Of a stretch of 64,000 nucleotides of DNA, positions 37,301 to 49,344 are shown piece by piece. Below the pieces are notes generated by a model. The model was given only the letters and a program-made list of their open reading frames with translations. It was not told where the DNA came from and made no database searches. The stretch lies in NCBI GenBank assembly GCA_030248065.1, contig JASAMV010008455.1, positions 22,902-86,901 of the forward strand, read 5' to 3'. Position numbers and translations under genes: made by a program. The number at the start of each line of letters is the position of its first letter. Within the stretch, counting starts at the first letter, position 1. The DNA comes from Rhynchonema sp. JSB1_4 (taxonomy: Eukaryota; Nematoda; Chromadorea; Monhysterida; Xyalidae).

Positions 37301-40300
37301 TGTGCAACCTCGTTTAGAGTGAACGGGAAAAAGTGGGTCGTTTCTGTTTGCCTTGTTGATTTAGGGTCATTCCACATCGAATTTGACTTGGATGGCAAAC
37401 AAATTGAATGATACAATGAGTTACAGTCACAGAACATGCCTATGTTATCATGCCCATCGAGGGCACACGTGACTGATCGTGGTGTTGAAATGCATGTTTG
37501 GGTACTAACACATTACACCTGGTGACATATGAGTACACATACCATGCCTGACGCAAAAAAACAACAACAGTAACTGAACAAAAATCATTCAGATTGGTGA
37601 CAATGGACGGTCGTAATGTGCGCAACGTTGATGAACTGATACATTTGGGGGCGTATATTGTCGTGCCATTGGGAGAACCTTTCAGGGACACTTGGTTAGT
37701 CAAATTCAGGGTTTGTCTTTTTTCACCCCGCTTTCGCAGGGCCGCAAAAATTCATAGAATACTCATAAATTGCTCCTTTGCACGGAAATCTTTAGTAAAA
37801 GGCGAAAGATTTTCTCGCGAATTGCAAAGGAACCAGAGCTGACCAGGCACACACACAGAGGGGTAGTCTATCGCGGGTGTAACATCCGATCGAAAAGAGG
37901 AATTACAATCCAGTGCTTTTTCATTGTGTTTGCTACCCTGCACTGGTTAGAGGCAGCTGCACGTGCGTGCACTGGTGGTATACATACCTCTGTCATGGTC
38001 TGATCTGGTAAAACAAATGCACCTATACTTGTACATCAAAATCAAGGTACTAGAACTGCACAATTTGTATGTCTATTAACAAGGCCAGTGATGCAAGAGG
38101 TCAGTGGCCAGTCTTTCACGAAAGCACACATCATTTTCAGGTATTACCTGCCCGAAATCGCTTTGGACACGGGAGCTGATGGACAGAATAATCCGCCTGT
38201 GCGCAGGGAAACACTGGCACCTGTGAACGTGCCATCTACTGGCTAGTTAGTGCACAGTATTTTGAAACATCATTCGTCAGCGCTGAGCGCGCTCAACAGA
38301 TATTGTTTCTTTTTTAAAATATCATATGTGTTATTTTTGAAATTTTCGTTATCAATAAACATTCCCAAAGCTAAGTTCCTTCAAAAGTCCCCATTTGACA
38401 GCACCTACCCTCGTCCGAGCTCCCTGGCCACCCCGAGGTCGCAAGCCGACATACGCCGATCGGACAGGGAGGCACGTGACCGACAACGATCCTATGGCTA
38501 CAACAGAGGCACCAGGCCCAGAACGTCGGGGGGCAGACGGTCCCACTCAGCTGGGGGATCGACACGGTAAATGGTCTTCTACCTAAGTCACTTTCTTTAT
38601 TATTTATTGTGGTTTTTGTTAATAATAGAACTTTGTAAATGAACACCAGAGGGCAAATTGGCACTATGATTTCATAGCACAGGACTTTGCTCATATTTTA
38701 TTTGTCATGTCATTTTTAGCAACTTTGCACATCTGGTCAAACCGCACGTAATTGACAGCATGTTCTGTTGAAAATCACATAGTAACCATTTCAGCCACTT
38801 TTTTATTTTCTATAATTTTGTTTCCACTCAGTTACGGTTACACACACCGAACGCGCAGCAGCTATGTGCGCAGTCCAACACGATATGGCAGCACAGCTCA
38901 ACACAGCGTTAGCGGGTTGGTTTCATTCGGTAAATTATTTTATGGACAAAATCACCTTGGTCTATAATTAAAGAAACAAGAATTTACTGCACCAGTAGTT
39001 CAATTACACAGAAATTTGTAGCTTTACTTTTTTGCACACTACTGTGAAATCACTCCACACTGCACACGTTTTATTGACAGATGTTTCACAGTGACCTCAA
39101 ATCATCAGACCGGAAACGCACTTCTCCTGAGAGTGTAGTCGGTACGTAATAGCGATGCAACTTCTCCAATGTCGAACTTGTTTCCACATACGAAAAGAGC
39201 ATAACTCCAGTTCTCCGTCCGGACTGCCCTGAGCCCCTTTCTAATTCAGGCGCACGTACAGTCGTCGTCGCAGCACGTCTACGCCATTGAGCAGTCGGTC
39301 AGGCGGTGGGGGTGGTCATTACGTGTCACGTGACCATGCGTACAGCTATGGACAGAGGGGCGCCGGGGGACCACAAAGTGCACGACAACCTAAAACCGAA
39401 GAAAGGTGAAAATGAGGGATTCAACACTCAACCTTCTTCATAGCTGTCATTGGGACTCGCAGTCGTTTTCGGTCACCATAACGAATGGTCAGAGGTTAAC
39501 GCCAGAATGGAAACTGCACTATCGTGTCCAGAAGTTTTCACCAGCTTACAGTCGCAAAAAGAAGCTATACACCGTAGGCCTACCAGTGGCGGATCCACTT
39601 CAAAGGAGGGCGAAATTCGAAATGTCGCTTTTGTCTGGTGCTTGTTCCGTTTTTATCCATCGCTTGCTTGTTCTGGGACTATTAATCAAAAAATTATATC
39701 AACGTATGTAGGTAGGTATAGGCGCACTAAGCACGCGAAAACTTGACCCGATTTGCGAAGATCCGCCCTTGCACTGTGGTTGTCACGTTTCAAGTGCCAA
39801 GCTTCGATGCTTGTTATCATGCCTATTCATCATGAGTCAGGAGGGGTCGTTGAGCACAGAATGCCTACAAGCTGACACGTGAGCTTGATCTACTGTAGGT
39901 CATAGGTTTAGATAGATTTACATAGCATAGATTTAACATAGATTTACGCTGTCACTTGACAAACCATACGCTGGCTGATGTTTCACAGGCAAAGTCGTCG
40001 ACGCGATTCGTTGCATCCAGAGAGACGTCGCAGTGGTTCTGTCTCTTTCCAGCTGCCAAAGTTGGTTTCGATCGTTGAATAATATTGTTCTGTATAGGCT
40101 GTACTGTTCTTATTGTTTGCGTGACCAAAAAGAAAGAGAAACGGTGTGTCTTCCTTTTTGGTTGGGCTGCGTTGTTGATCCAGTTTTATTCAATAGCTGG
40201 CAGTTCTCCAAACTACTGTGAAGGTACATAGGTAACTTTACAGCAAAATGTTCTGAATGTTCTCTCAAAGCCACTCAGGCAATCGTTTCGTAGTTTGCTG

Positions 40301-40523
40301 AAACCCTATGAAGCGCAGGGTACGGCCAATCATTTGTGGAACAAAGCTGGTCCATGAGTCCTTGCAACCCCTAGGCCCAACCTCCCCTTTCAGTGACCAG
40401 CCCCGTCGACGTGACAGTTGGGGTGAACCGACGCGTGAACCTTCAAGTCTGAGTCGGGCAAACAAGCAGGGAGACGGGCCGATGCGTTACAGCAACGATA
40501 ATTACAAACAATACGTTAGTTGA
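34357..40523 (+). CDS. Doublecortin-domain protein with three DCX-like modules
   Basis: Doublecortin domains bind and stabilise microtubules. Seventeen exons: 34357-34543, 34800-34958, 35106-35268, 35349-35437, 35756-35873, 36376-36473, 36571-36630, 36861-36960, 37069-37152, 37210-37332, 37593-37694, 38141-38222, 38388-38566, 38832-38915, 39250-39405, 39989-40035, 40375-40523. They total 1980 nt (659 residues plus TGA) with phase closing at each join. Module 1: KRVLLFRNGD to KLYTVDGKREL and YVVVAGNEKY. Module 2: RRFTVKRNGDPSYK to QKDGKVVEAVDEI and ETYVICG. A Gly/Asp/Tyr/Arg linker follows. Module 3: IKLFIFLNGKG to LVTMDGRNVRNVDEL and AYIVVPLGE. The tail is Arg/Ser/Gly-rich (RRRDS, SRSGGGGG), basic and probably disordered. 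The donor at 38222 (CCT-GTGAAC) is my least certain join. No kinase domain follows, unlike ZYG-8/DCLK. Confidence 0.88.
37764..37834 (+). other. Imperfect hairpin in a doublecortin intron
   Basis: CTCCTTTGCA pairs with TGCAAAGGAAC and, inside it, GGAAATCTTT with AAAGATTTTC, giving a two-part stem of roughly 60-70 nt with a small loop. Size and shape would suit a small-RNA precursor, but a MITE remnant is equally possible. Confidence 0.35.
39584..39776. mobile_element. Probable hAT-type MITE, decayed
   Basis: Left end CAGTGGCGGATCC, right end GGGCGGATC inverted and closing in GCACTG. The left terminal sequence matches the right terminus of the element at 43777-44139. No matching 8-bp duplication was found, so the ends are uncertain. 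It lies in a doublecortin intron. Confidence 0.5.
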
Positions 40524-41036
40524 AATGGGATCCGCGCCAGAGTCTCTCGGCATTGTTTTATTTGTACCGCTTATCACATTGAAAGCAGTCTGATGTCCTT
40601 GCTTTACCACGACGAGGGCTGCGCCGAGTTAATGAAGTCTTTTGAGCCACAATCGCTGGATATCAATGTGGGAAGACAAATACTGTAGTTGCACTCATAT
40701 TGTGATCATGCTCATGGTGCATAACCCCTGAAGATTCAAACAAACTTAAATCATGAATAAAACCAGCTCTAATATTGCAGTTGGAGCGTCAACACAGCGA
40801 ATACGAGGTTCGACCAAAGAAACAACCCAATAAGAAAGTGTTTAAAGGAAGAGAGAACTGGAAACACTATTAAATGAATATCTGAACTTTATTCTTGTCT
40901 TCGCCCATAATTTTTGCATGATTTGAGTTTTGCTGGAAACGTCTATCTCACCGTATTTTTTATGTGAAACCCCGGAGCATTCTTTGGTGAAGTTCTCAAA
41001 GCGACAGTTCCCCAGATCACTATCCTGTACGGGCAT

Positions 41037-41544
41037 TGTAAAGAACACGAGCGGGTCTTTATGGGTATCTCGTAGTGTGGCGGTTGAATGAGGGAATGTC
41101 AGTCTTTGATTATTACAGTAAATCAGTGCACGAGGACCACGGTTACGGTATTGTTGATTTATTATGATATGGCAATACGTTATGGTAATCAATACAATAC
41201 GGGGTTACGGTAACACACGGGTGGCTTGATGGCTATACGGTATATGACGATGTTGGGTGATATGGCTTTGGGTATACGATCAACCTTGAGCCATGACGGG
41301 CGGCTCCTTTTATAGGGACACTGTCACATGATCACCTGTCTGTGATTAGTCACTGATGTTTGGGTTATCTCTCCTCCCACGCTAGAATAATTACATGGGA
41401 ACCATATCCGATGAGTCACTATGACATCATTGTGTGGGTGGCCACGTGACTACCACGTCATTGATGACTAAGCAAATCTGTCTGGAACAGATTCACATCA
41501 GATGACATCAGTCGTGGGCGTGTCACCCACGCTACATCTTTACA
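41037..41544 (+). mobile_element. Solo LTR, 508 bp
   Basis: Begins TTGTAAAG and ends CTTTACA, with the short inverted ends typical of LTRs. It is flanked by GCAT on both sides (41033-41036, 41545-41548) as a target duplication. Inside there is a TATA-like CCTTTTATAGGG near 41310, suggesting transcription on the plus strand, preceded by ATACGGT-rich degenerate repeats. No internal retroelement region lies beside it, so it looks like the product of recombination between two LTRs. Confidence 0.65.
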
Positions 41545-42020
41545 GCATGGTGGGCTATGTGAAACAATAATGGTGTACCAACATCGTCTCCCCAACTGCA
41601 ACGGCTCACTGTATAACTGTATATGTATGTAAATTAAATGCTTCGTCCTCTCCGATCACAACGTTTGTTCTGATATATTTGATTATTTCCAGTCGGGTCC
41701 TGCATATAGGGGGTACGGTACCAGCTGCATTGACAACCAGCTGCTGGTGAACTTGAATTTGCATACTTATTTGATTGTGTGATCTGCTCCGTGGTTTACA
41801 AATGCATTTGATATGGTTTTGACGATAGCACGTATGTTTAATTATGCATTGTATGTACATACATATGTAGCTAATTTCATTGCAGCATTGTATTTTTTCT
41901 CTCTCTCGCTCACTCTGCAAGTGAACTTACAGTCCCTGACAAGTCATGTTGCATCAGCAATGTCCCACTCAAGCGTTTTTGATAAATGGCCTATTTGATA
42001 AGTGTGTTTTCACACCACAG

Positions 42021-42140
42021 ACGGTAGAGACGCAGCGGAACATTAACCCCGGCCACGTTACCACACAGTTCGTGACCGAATGTGCAAAGTGCAACAACAG
42101 CACGATCACAAACCTCAGTGTGCAACAGTTGTGGGGTTAG
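42021..42140 (+). CDS. Possible exon or decayed gene fragment, Cys-x2-Cys
   Basis: After a CACACCACAG acceptor an open stretch encodes 39 residues with VTECAKCNNSTI and stops at TAG 42138-42140. Immediately after, in another frame, the sequence continues as protein-like SMDDLEKTIDRCKRC up to 42216, giving a second Cys-x2-Cys. This looks like a coding unit broken by a frameshift, or a small two-finger protein with a splice that I misread. Not recognised. Confidence 0.3.
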   Translation, partial: TVETQRNINPGHVTTQFVTECAKCNNSTITNLSVQQLWG

Positions 42141-42219
42141 AAAGCATGGACGACTTGGAAAAGACCATCGATCGCTGCAAACGATGCCGTACGATTGACT
42201 TGCGCGGTGGTGACTGAGG

Positions 42220-43776
42220 CGAACAATGGCTCAATGCCGATGAGTGACTCATTTTACTCGAGCAATAAGATCTTTTTGGGTCCTTTTTGGAGGTAAATTG
42301 GCCAGAGGTGTTCGCATCGACGAGACCTGGCACCTCGTCCGTCTGTGAAAACAGGCCGAAATGGGCAAAACTCACTGCTGTTACATTATTGGTTTATAGA
42401 TACAGCACGTAATACTGCAGACCAGGAGCAGGTTGCAGAGAGCCCAGTGACCAAATGTACAACCACGGGGTTCTGAACTGCAAAACTTGAGCGAATTTTG
42501 CTATACATTGTCCACCCAATGCGTGCACGCACAGTAGTATTGTTGCTTTATTAACACTCATTTGGATTCAAAAGTCGACGAGCTTTACTTTTATGAAACT
42601 AGTTCATAAAGTATATCCTATCATGTCCTGTTTGCTACAGGTATTGTACTACCTATGCCCTATGCGTGTTTTTTCATTCGTTCCCGTGCACGGGCAAATC
42701 AAGTTCCGACACTAAACGCAATAGTGAAAGTTCTAGCGTTATCATAAGTACGGGTCCATGTACCGGTTTTGGTATTCCAGATTTTTGTGCGTGGTCATGT
42801 CATGGGTTTCCGTGCCAGGTACAGTTGTTCCTGAAAGTGGACCCACCACGATGCATGATGCATAACAGGCACCTGGTCGTTTTATCTCACGGAACGCCAG
42901 GCTGCGAGCATGAAGCTGCCTCTTGTAGATATTTTGAAGTTGAATCAGACAACTAACGTCTACATCCATCACGCAAGCAAGAAACGTTACATTAGGCCAG
43001 TTGCTGCTTCACTTGTCGAGTTTGATGTCACGTGCGCACAATCTCCCTCATGGATTTTGTATCGGTGTCATACTTTTGGTTTCGGACTGCTGTCAAAGAT
43101 TCTTCTTTCGTGTTTGGTGTTCTGCCAAAAATTGACTTTGATGCAAACCAAAGACATGTGTCGTGGTGTGATATGTGACTTGTTGTGCTTTGTCTTATCA
43201 TAATATGCAAAGGTTGTATCCATTCGGACAATTCCATTGGTCAACTATAATGTAATCATTCAGTTACAAAGTGATTTCATAAACGTTCTGGGGTAGTATG
43301 AGCGTATGCGTTTGGTTTCTTTTCCTATACGTTCCATTTGACTAAGGTACAGACGTGATGATGAGAATAAGTTCGTAACACCTGTGGATGGGTGTGTACA
43401 TCCCTTCACTGACGGACTGTAGGTGATAATGGGTCTGTGAACGACATCGTAAGTGGGTACCTTGATAAAGTTTCAATCCCTAATTGCTGCGAACTACTTC
43501 CGTTGCGATAAATTACAATCTTTAGGAGCTCCTCGCAACAAAACAGCCTACCGCCGGATATGAATCTCAAACTCGTTTCATGCGAAACCACATGTGTATG
43601 TTTTGATAGTGCAGGTAAACTTCATACAGTTTGCTTTGGTGGCATGATGCAAACACAAATGACCACTGCGTTAATGGGACGAAAACAGCTGATAGTATTT
43701 AGAGCCACTGAGCGTGGTGTAATTCCGCAGTCATTAATCTTGCGCAATCCAAACAATGTAGTGGTAGTGCTTAGAC
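42220..43776. other. No gene recognised
   Basis: Only short unconnected open frames. No repeats with clear edges found. Confidence 0.5.
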
Positions 43777-44139
43777 CAAGGGCGGATTCAAGGGGGCACA
43801 GGGGCCGTGCCCCCCACCCTTTGGTCCATTTGGCCACTGAAGGGGGCACCGTTTCGGAAGGAGGAAGGAAACAGGACCCCCAAATAGCAGGATTTTCACT
43901 CTCATGCACTTCAAAAGTCCAAAAAATCGCGCGCTTCGCGCGTCAGATATGTACACCAATTTTCAATGAAGTTTGGCTTTCGCGCGCGTAAAAACTGCCA
44001 AAATTTCGCGCGGCTTCACGCGCATTGTCACATTTTATATAATATTTGGTGTAAACGCGCGGAATTCTAAACAAGCACTAGATGAAAATGACTTTTTGGA
44101 TTTGGCCCCTCCCTTGGCCAAAAGCTGGATCCGCCACTG
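43777..44139. mobile_element. hAT-type MITE, 363 bp
   Basis: Left end CAAGGGCGGATTC and right end inverse of CAGTGGCGGATCC. Flanks GCTTAGAC and GCTTAGCT match at 6 of 8 positions, an ageing 8-bp target duplication. The interior has palindromic CGCGCGC blocks. Confidence 0.8.
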
Positions 44140-47100
44140 GCTTAGCTAATGACCTGCCCTCTGTCCCATACTGAATAAGCTTTAGTACCCTTTTTTATTT
44201 TTATTTGGGCGTTTGTTATGCTCACGTTTGAATTAGGCATGTCTTAGCTTCAGCTATTATGCAGGTCCTTCGACCAATACGACTATTGTTTGACATTTAA
44301 ACGAGCTACGTAGATTTGAATTTGCGCTTGATCTTATCTGGTGTGTTGTACCCGCTCTGCATTGGAGTGTCCAATCCCACAACAGCTACATATTGTACGA
44401 TGAAAGTGCCTCTCCTCAGTTTTCGAATTAAGCCACTGTTTGCGAAAGTAGAATATTCCCATCCTATAGTTTCCAATAACACGACTGGTATCCCTGGTAT
44501 ATCTCAAAACACAGACGATAACCATGCGTAATGTAGGTGGGTACCGCATGTGTACTTCAAGTGACAGCGTCGCACGCACTTGTGCCGTTGTTGCTAAGTT
44601 ACCAAGTACACTTTGCACACGTTTAGACAAGTGAAGCAATGCAGCAATGGGGAAAGTGAATTATGTACGTTATGTTACCTGCTTTCTGTTGAGGCGTTTC
44701 GATGTTTTCGCATTTTTTTCGTTAACTCTTTTGACTTCTGTGTACCTTGTTGGGTAATTCTGTCATTTCCTATAAGTTATGGAAGCTTTTCTACCCATAA
44801 CTGGAGCTGTCTACACACATACTGTACATAGATTGTCCAGCTCAGAAAAACAGCAACAATGTTGTTTTCACTGACGAAGAACGTAAGACAACACTTTAGC
44901 TTCAATATTCTGTTTTTCTGTTTCACATGTTTTCCGAACGCCAACCAAACCACAGCAGCTGGTTGGCTGACCAAATTGCCAAGTCGCATGGAATCAAGCG
45001 TTCCTCTATTGTTTTCTGACTGGAAAATTCCGACAATTTGTCCACAGTGTCTGTTTTTAAGTAACTTTCGGCTGAACAAAGGACAAAAATGTATGTGTTT
45101 GTTTTCCGTCACTTGAAAGACAACGGGCTCGTGGTTCTTGAATTTAAAAGTGCTGTGTTGCCTTTTCTGCTGTCATGTTGCCTTGTCGCATCTATCGCTA
45201 CAAATTTACTCTTTGCTAATTGTTATGGAGATTTTCTATGAACCCTAACCCGAATTTCCCCAATCCAATCAAAGACTTCGAAGAACACGCACCCGAACAC
45301 CAATTTGTTTTCCTTCAGTTCTCTGCAAAAGCAACTTTGTGTGGGGGATGCTACCAATCTGTTTGAAGCCAAAGTACGTAAGTAAAGGCTTTTAGTTTTC
45401 ATTTGTTGGGCATCCTGTGTTCTCCCCTCTTTTGAAACATTATTTTACAGCATCCCCGACAATTTTACTGCGTATTGCTGCACTCAGTCAATACAAAGTG
45501 CATTAACACCACTGGGTCCCGTGTGCTCGTGCTCATGTTATGCACCACGCGTACTGAATCCATGTGCTATAAACCAGTTCAGTTGCGGTCGCGATTTCAA
45601 TTTCAGCACATTGTTTCGTAACTTTAACTGCATCACTGTTGGTTCAGCAAGGAACCGTGTCCCATCTGGAATTAGGTGGCTAGCTCTGTGCTCATTTGCA
45701 GCTTGCAGCTTAGGGTGCAAATCTGGCGTTCGATATTCTTTCTCGCGGTTATACTTTTTACCGTTAGAAAGTTCAAAAATTGCGCACGATTAACATTTGA
45801 AAGATTCCTCACCGATACCAGATGTGAACAGCGTGGCTTCATCCTTAAAAACCAGTAAAATACACAAGCACATGTGTTTTCACCCGTAAATTCTACCCTT
45901 GAACAAACTTGTTGCGGCTGTGGGCGTTATGTGCATAGTGCATCAGTCTTTCAAAGGTCATGGTTCGTGGTGGCAACAATATGACATACATATACAGTGT
46001 GTTCACATTTTTTCCGCAACAATATCTGAAACAGATGTTTTGACTGACGATGGTTCTTTCTAATTTCGACGCAAATACCAAGTCAGGGATCAAAACCTAA
46101 AGTGTACTTAAAGTTGCAACAATCGCTGTATGTGAAATGTACAAGGAAGGAATGCACGCAGGGCATACCTTGCTCTATATAGTGCATACTAGATAGCTTT
46201 CAGCGAGTGGGAGACCAAACTAATTAGCTCAGAACTGTCCCAGCCATAACCTTCTTTCCATTTTGCGCGTGTCGTTACGAGCATGGTGCTTCAGAGAACA
46301 CATGACGAGCCATAACATTCTCTACTGTATATTTATGAGCCACGCAATAACGTTATGGGATCCCAAAATAACCATGGGTATTTTTGTTATCATGCCCAAA
46401 GGTGGTACATGGACTGACAAGCATGAACGTTGAACCCGTTAACTTGACAGGTGGGTTATGCTTCAAATGGCTCAAGTTTCACTCAGCTGTGTCTCGCACG
46501 CGCTGGCCCACTTGAGAGGAAGCCGGAGTCCATTTTTTCTCATATTTTCACGGTTTGTCGCTTAGGTGTTCGATTTTTCGGGTTTCGCGCGCTGGGTTCG
46601 GGTTCAAGATGGGACAAAAAATTTCCATTGTGAAGTAGGATTGTAACCTTCATCGTACTCGTGGAATATGTGCATATACATATCTTTCATAACAGCTTAA
46701 AATGACACCTAATTCACATTTTTTACCCAAACAAACTGATTTTTGTCGCTGTCCAGTGTTACCTCTGTTCGTTGTGAAGCTCCAGCGAACTGTTCTATCT
46801 GCAATATAATTGGGTTCCGATGTTTTAGTTTTCATCCGAAAGATGTATACTCCTCACGGCCCACTCGCGGCTCGTTTTGTCAGTTCTTATGGGTAATGTC
46901 TGGTGCACCAGGTCATCATCAGTAGTACTCAATAAGCACCTTCGACTGTTATAGGCGTGTGGCCCATGGGACCACATGAGGTGCACATTGAGTTTGTCAA
47001 GTGACACACTAACACACCCAAAGTGCCACAGCTCTCTCTGGATATACCACATGCATCCATACATGTGCACCTGAACGAAACACAAAGTTGTCTTCAATTT

Positions 47101-48758
47101 CTTTTGTGAACCTGCTTTGTTGTCTCGTATACTCAGAATTTTAGCGCCACCCACGTAATGTTTGGGCTTTACACTCACACAAAGGTTTCTGCCATCTCCC
47201 AAGTTTTGCAGCTGGTAATAGTTTGGCGGGCACATCCCACAAAGCTTTCTAATAAAACAGTACAAAGCTATAAAACTGATACAGCGTGTTATGTATACTG
47301 TACCTGAAGACACCAATACTTGACATATTTTGAAGCTTAACTGTGCCCCACATACTGTACCGTCGGTTCTGTCCCGAATACCCCGAGATTCGCACATGGA
47401 ACCATACCATGTGTCGAAAATGTTCCACCAGGCTGAAAAATCGAGAAACCAGCAGCCCAGCAAGGTGGGTGGTGTCTAATTCATGACCAAGGATTAATTT
47501 TGCGCCAATGCCCGCTTCGCGCGGCTTGTCGCTAGGTTAGTTTTTTAGTCTTTCAAAGTATCGTCTTTCTTTCGAGGATTTTCCTTTGATCTTGTGGTCT
47601 TTCTTTTGAATGAAAGCTGACTGACGTGGAGCTGGCCGGTGGTGTCCTACACAAGCGATCGGTTTGACAATGTTTCTGGCATAGTTCCTTTCGCGCTGAG
47701 CTCGAAGATATATGTAATGTTTCAAACATGCTCTTAACCTTACAAATTTGAACTTCCGGCTTTCACACATATCAAACTGATCGTTTAAAAAACATCGTCC
47801 CAAAAGTATACGGTTTCAGATCGTTTTTTTGCATTTGAGAAGGCTTCTCTCCAACCAAAAACCCAAACGTCACGCTATAGGTATAGCTGGTGCAAAGTGT
47901 GTTACTGCGCAACCTACAAAACGCACCTTATCCGCTGTTTTATGGGCCAAACGGGACTTTGGTTTTGAGCAAAACTGACACAAAACATTGCGTTTATGTG
48001 GTACCAAATATTTTCAGACATTTTTTAAACAATTGTACCCCAAAATCTCGTTCGGATAACTTAATTTTAGATTTACCTTTTTAGTTAGCAAATAGAAGGC
48101 GTGCGCTCTCGCGTCTAAACTGGGACCCCACATGTGTACATATGCGCGTTTCGGCGGTTTTCAAGCTGCCAATTTTAGTCAAGCTCAAACACCGAAATGA
48201 GGACAAGGCGGCATGGGTAACAGAGCAGAACACTCTTTCCATGTTGAGCCTGCCCCTGCTTGTTTGTGTTGTTTTTGTTGTTGGCTTTTGCTGTCTGAGC
48301 GTTGGATCCGCCCAATCACATTTTACATTATGGCTTTTTTTCGGCTGAGACATGTTTTGGTATAGCCATTTTTTGTCGTACCAAGCACCGGTTGTGTTTT
48401 GGTTGGAGACGATATCGGGAACACAAATTGTTTAAACTTTGAGCAACCGTAAAAACCTAAATACAGCCCCCAACGGAATAGAGCCCCCTAAATGAAATCC
48501 CCTGTATAGTAGTGTATTAAGGCTTCATAGTTATGCACAGGTACATTTATGCACGTTTGTTATTCGTTTTCAGAGCATAATACGCTTCTTATTGATGAAT
48601 AGACACGAATAAGTGCGATTATAAGCGAAAAACACCCCTTCAAGCCCCTTTTTAGGGGTATTTCTGGGAACAATTTATCAGATTCGGGGCAGTGAATTAA
48701 TGGAGCCCCCCAGAATAGGGTCCCCATGGTAGAGACCCCAAAACGGAGCTTATAGTAA
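44140..48758. other. Gene-poor stretch
   Basis: No exon I can support. The longest open frame is 46825-47463 on the minus strand (212 codons), Cys/Trp-rich, with no family resemblance. It runs through a copy of the dispersed GATGACCTGGTGCACC motif, so it is more likely fortuitous than real. One copy of the GCATGATAACAA motif (inverted) lies at 46384-46395. Confidence 0.45.
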
Positions 48759-48873
48759 TGTCGTCAAATCCTGTTTTCAAATTTTGTCGTCAAACACATG
48801 TATTATTTTCGCGCTCATTTGGGGCTCATGTGTTCGACGACTTTACTTTGACGACACGATTTGACGACAAAAC
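48759..48873. repeat. Local inverted repeat, TGTCGTCAAA arms
   Basis: TGTCGTCAAATC near the left edge and GATTTGACGACA near the right, with CACATG/CATGTG inside. Probably the remnant of a small MITE. Confidence 0.55.
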
Positions 48874-48962
48874 CATTAACCCAAATTGGTGTCAGTGAAT
48901 TAATAGAGTCCCTCTTGTATTCAGGTTTTTGCGGTGCCTTATATAGTTTCTGTATTTGTGTG

Positions 48963-49336
48963 CAGTGCTCCAATGGGATCCCGATCCCGATTCGGAGATT
49001 TTGAGTCCCGACAAGATCCCGATCCGGCATTCTTGTAGGGATTACGAAGCTGCAAAAAGTTAGTTGTATCACATTTGTGTGACACAAAAGCAAGCATGGC
49101 ACCAGAAATGTGAAAAAATGGTCGCGTTTGGCACCATTTGGCTTCACTGTTACTGCGGGTGTTTTGTAGCCCGACAACGGGGTGCAAAAATAAAACATTT
49201 TCGGTAATGTGAGTAATATTGTACCAAAAACTGTAATGCCGACCCCGATCCGGAAAATTTCAATCCCGTTAAGAAATCCCTATTCCGATTAAAATTCCGG
49301 ATCCCGATTCCAATAAACAAACCCGTTCGAGCACTG
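48963..49336. mobile_element. hAT-type MITE, 374 bp, perfect 8-bp target duplication
   Basis: Termini CAGTGCTCCAATGGG and its imperfect inverse CCCGTTCGAGCACTG, flanked on both sides by TTTGTGTG (48955-48962 and 49337-49344). The interior has repeated GATCCCGATTC-like units near both ends. No coding capacity. Confidence 0.95.
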
Positions 49337-49344
49337 TTTGTGTG

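Noticed and set aside
39081..39134. Extra doublecortin exon after TTGACAG, beginning with the motif itself
   Set aside because: Its phase does not fit either neighbour; joining 38915 to 39250 closes the frame without it. It could still be an alternative exon.
46825..47463. 212-codon open frame on the minus strand
   Set aside because: Longest single frame in the gene-poor region, but no family similarity or paired splice sites, and it runs through a dispersed non-coding motif. Kept only as a remark.
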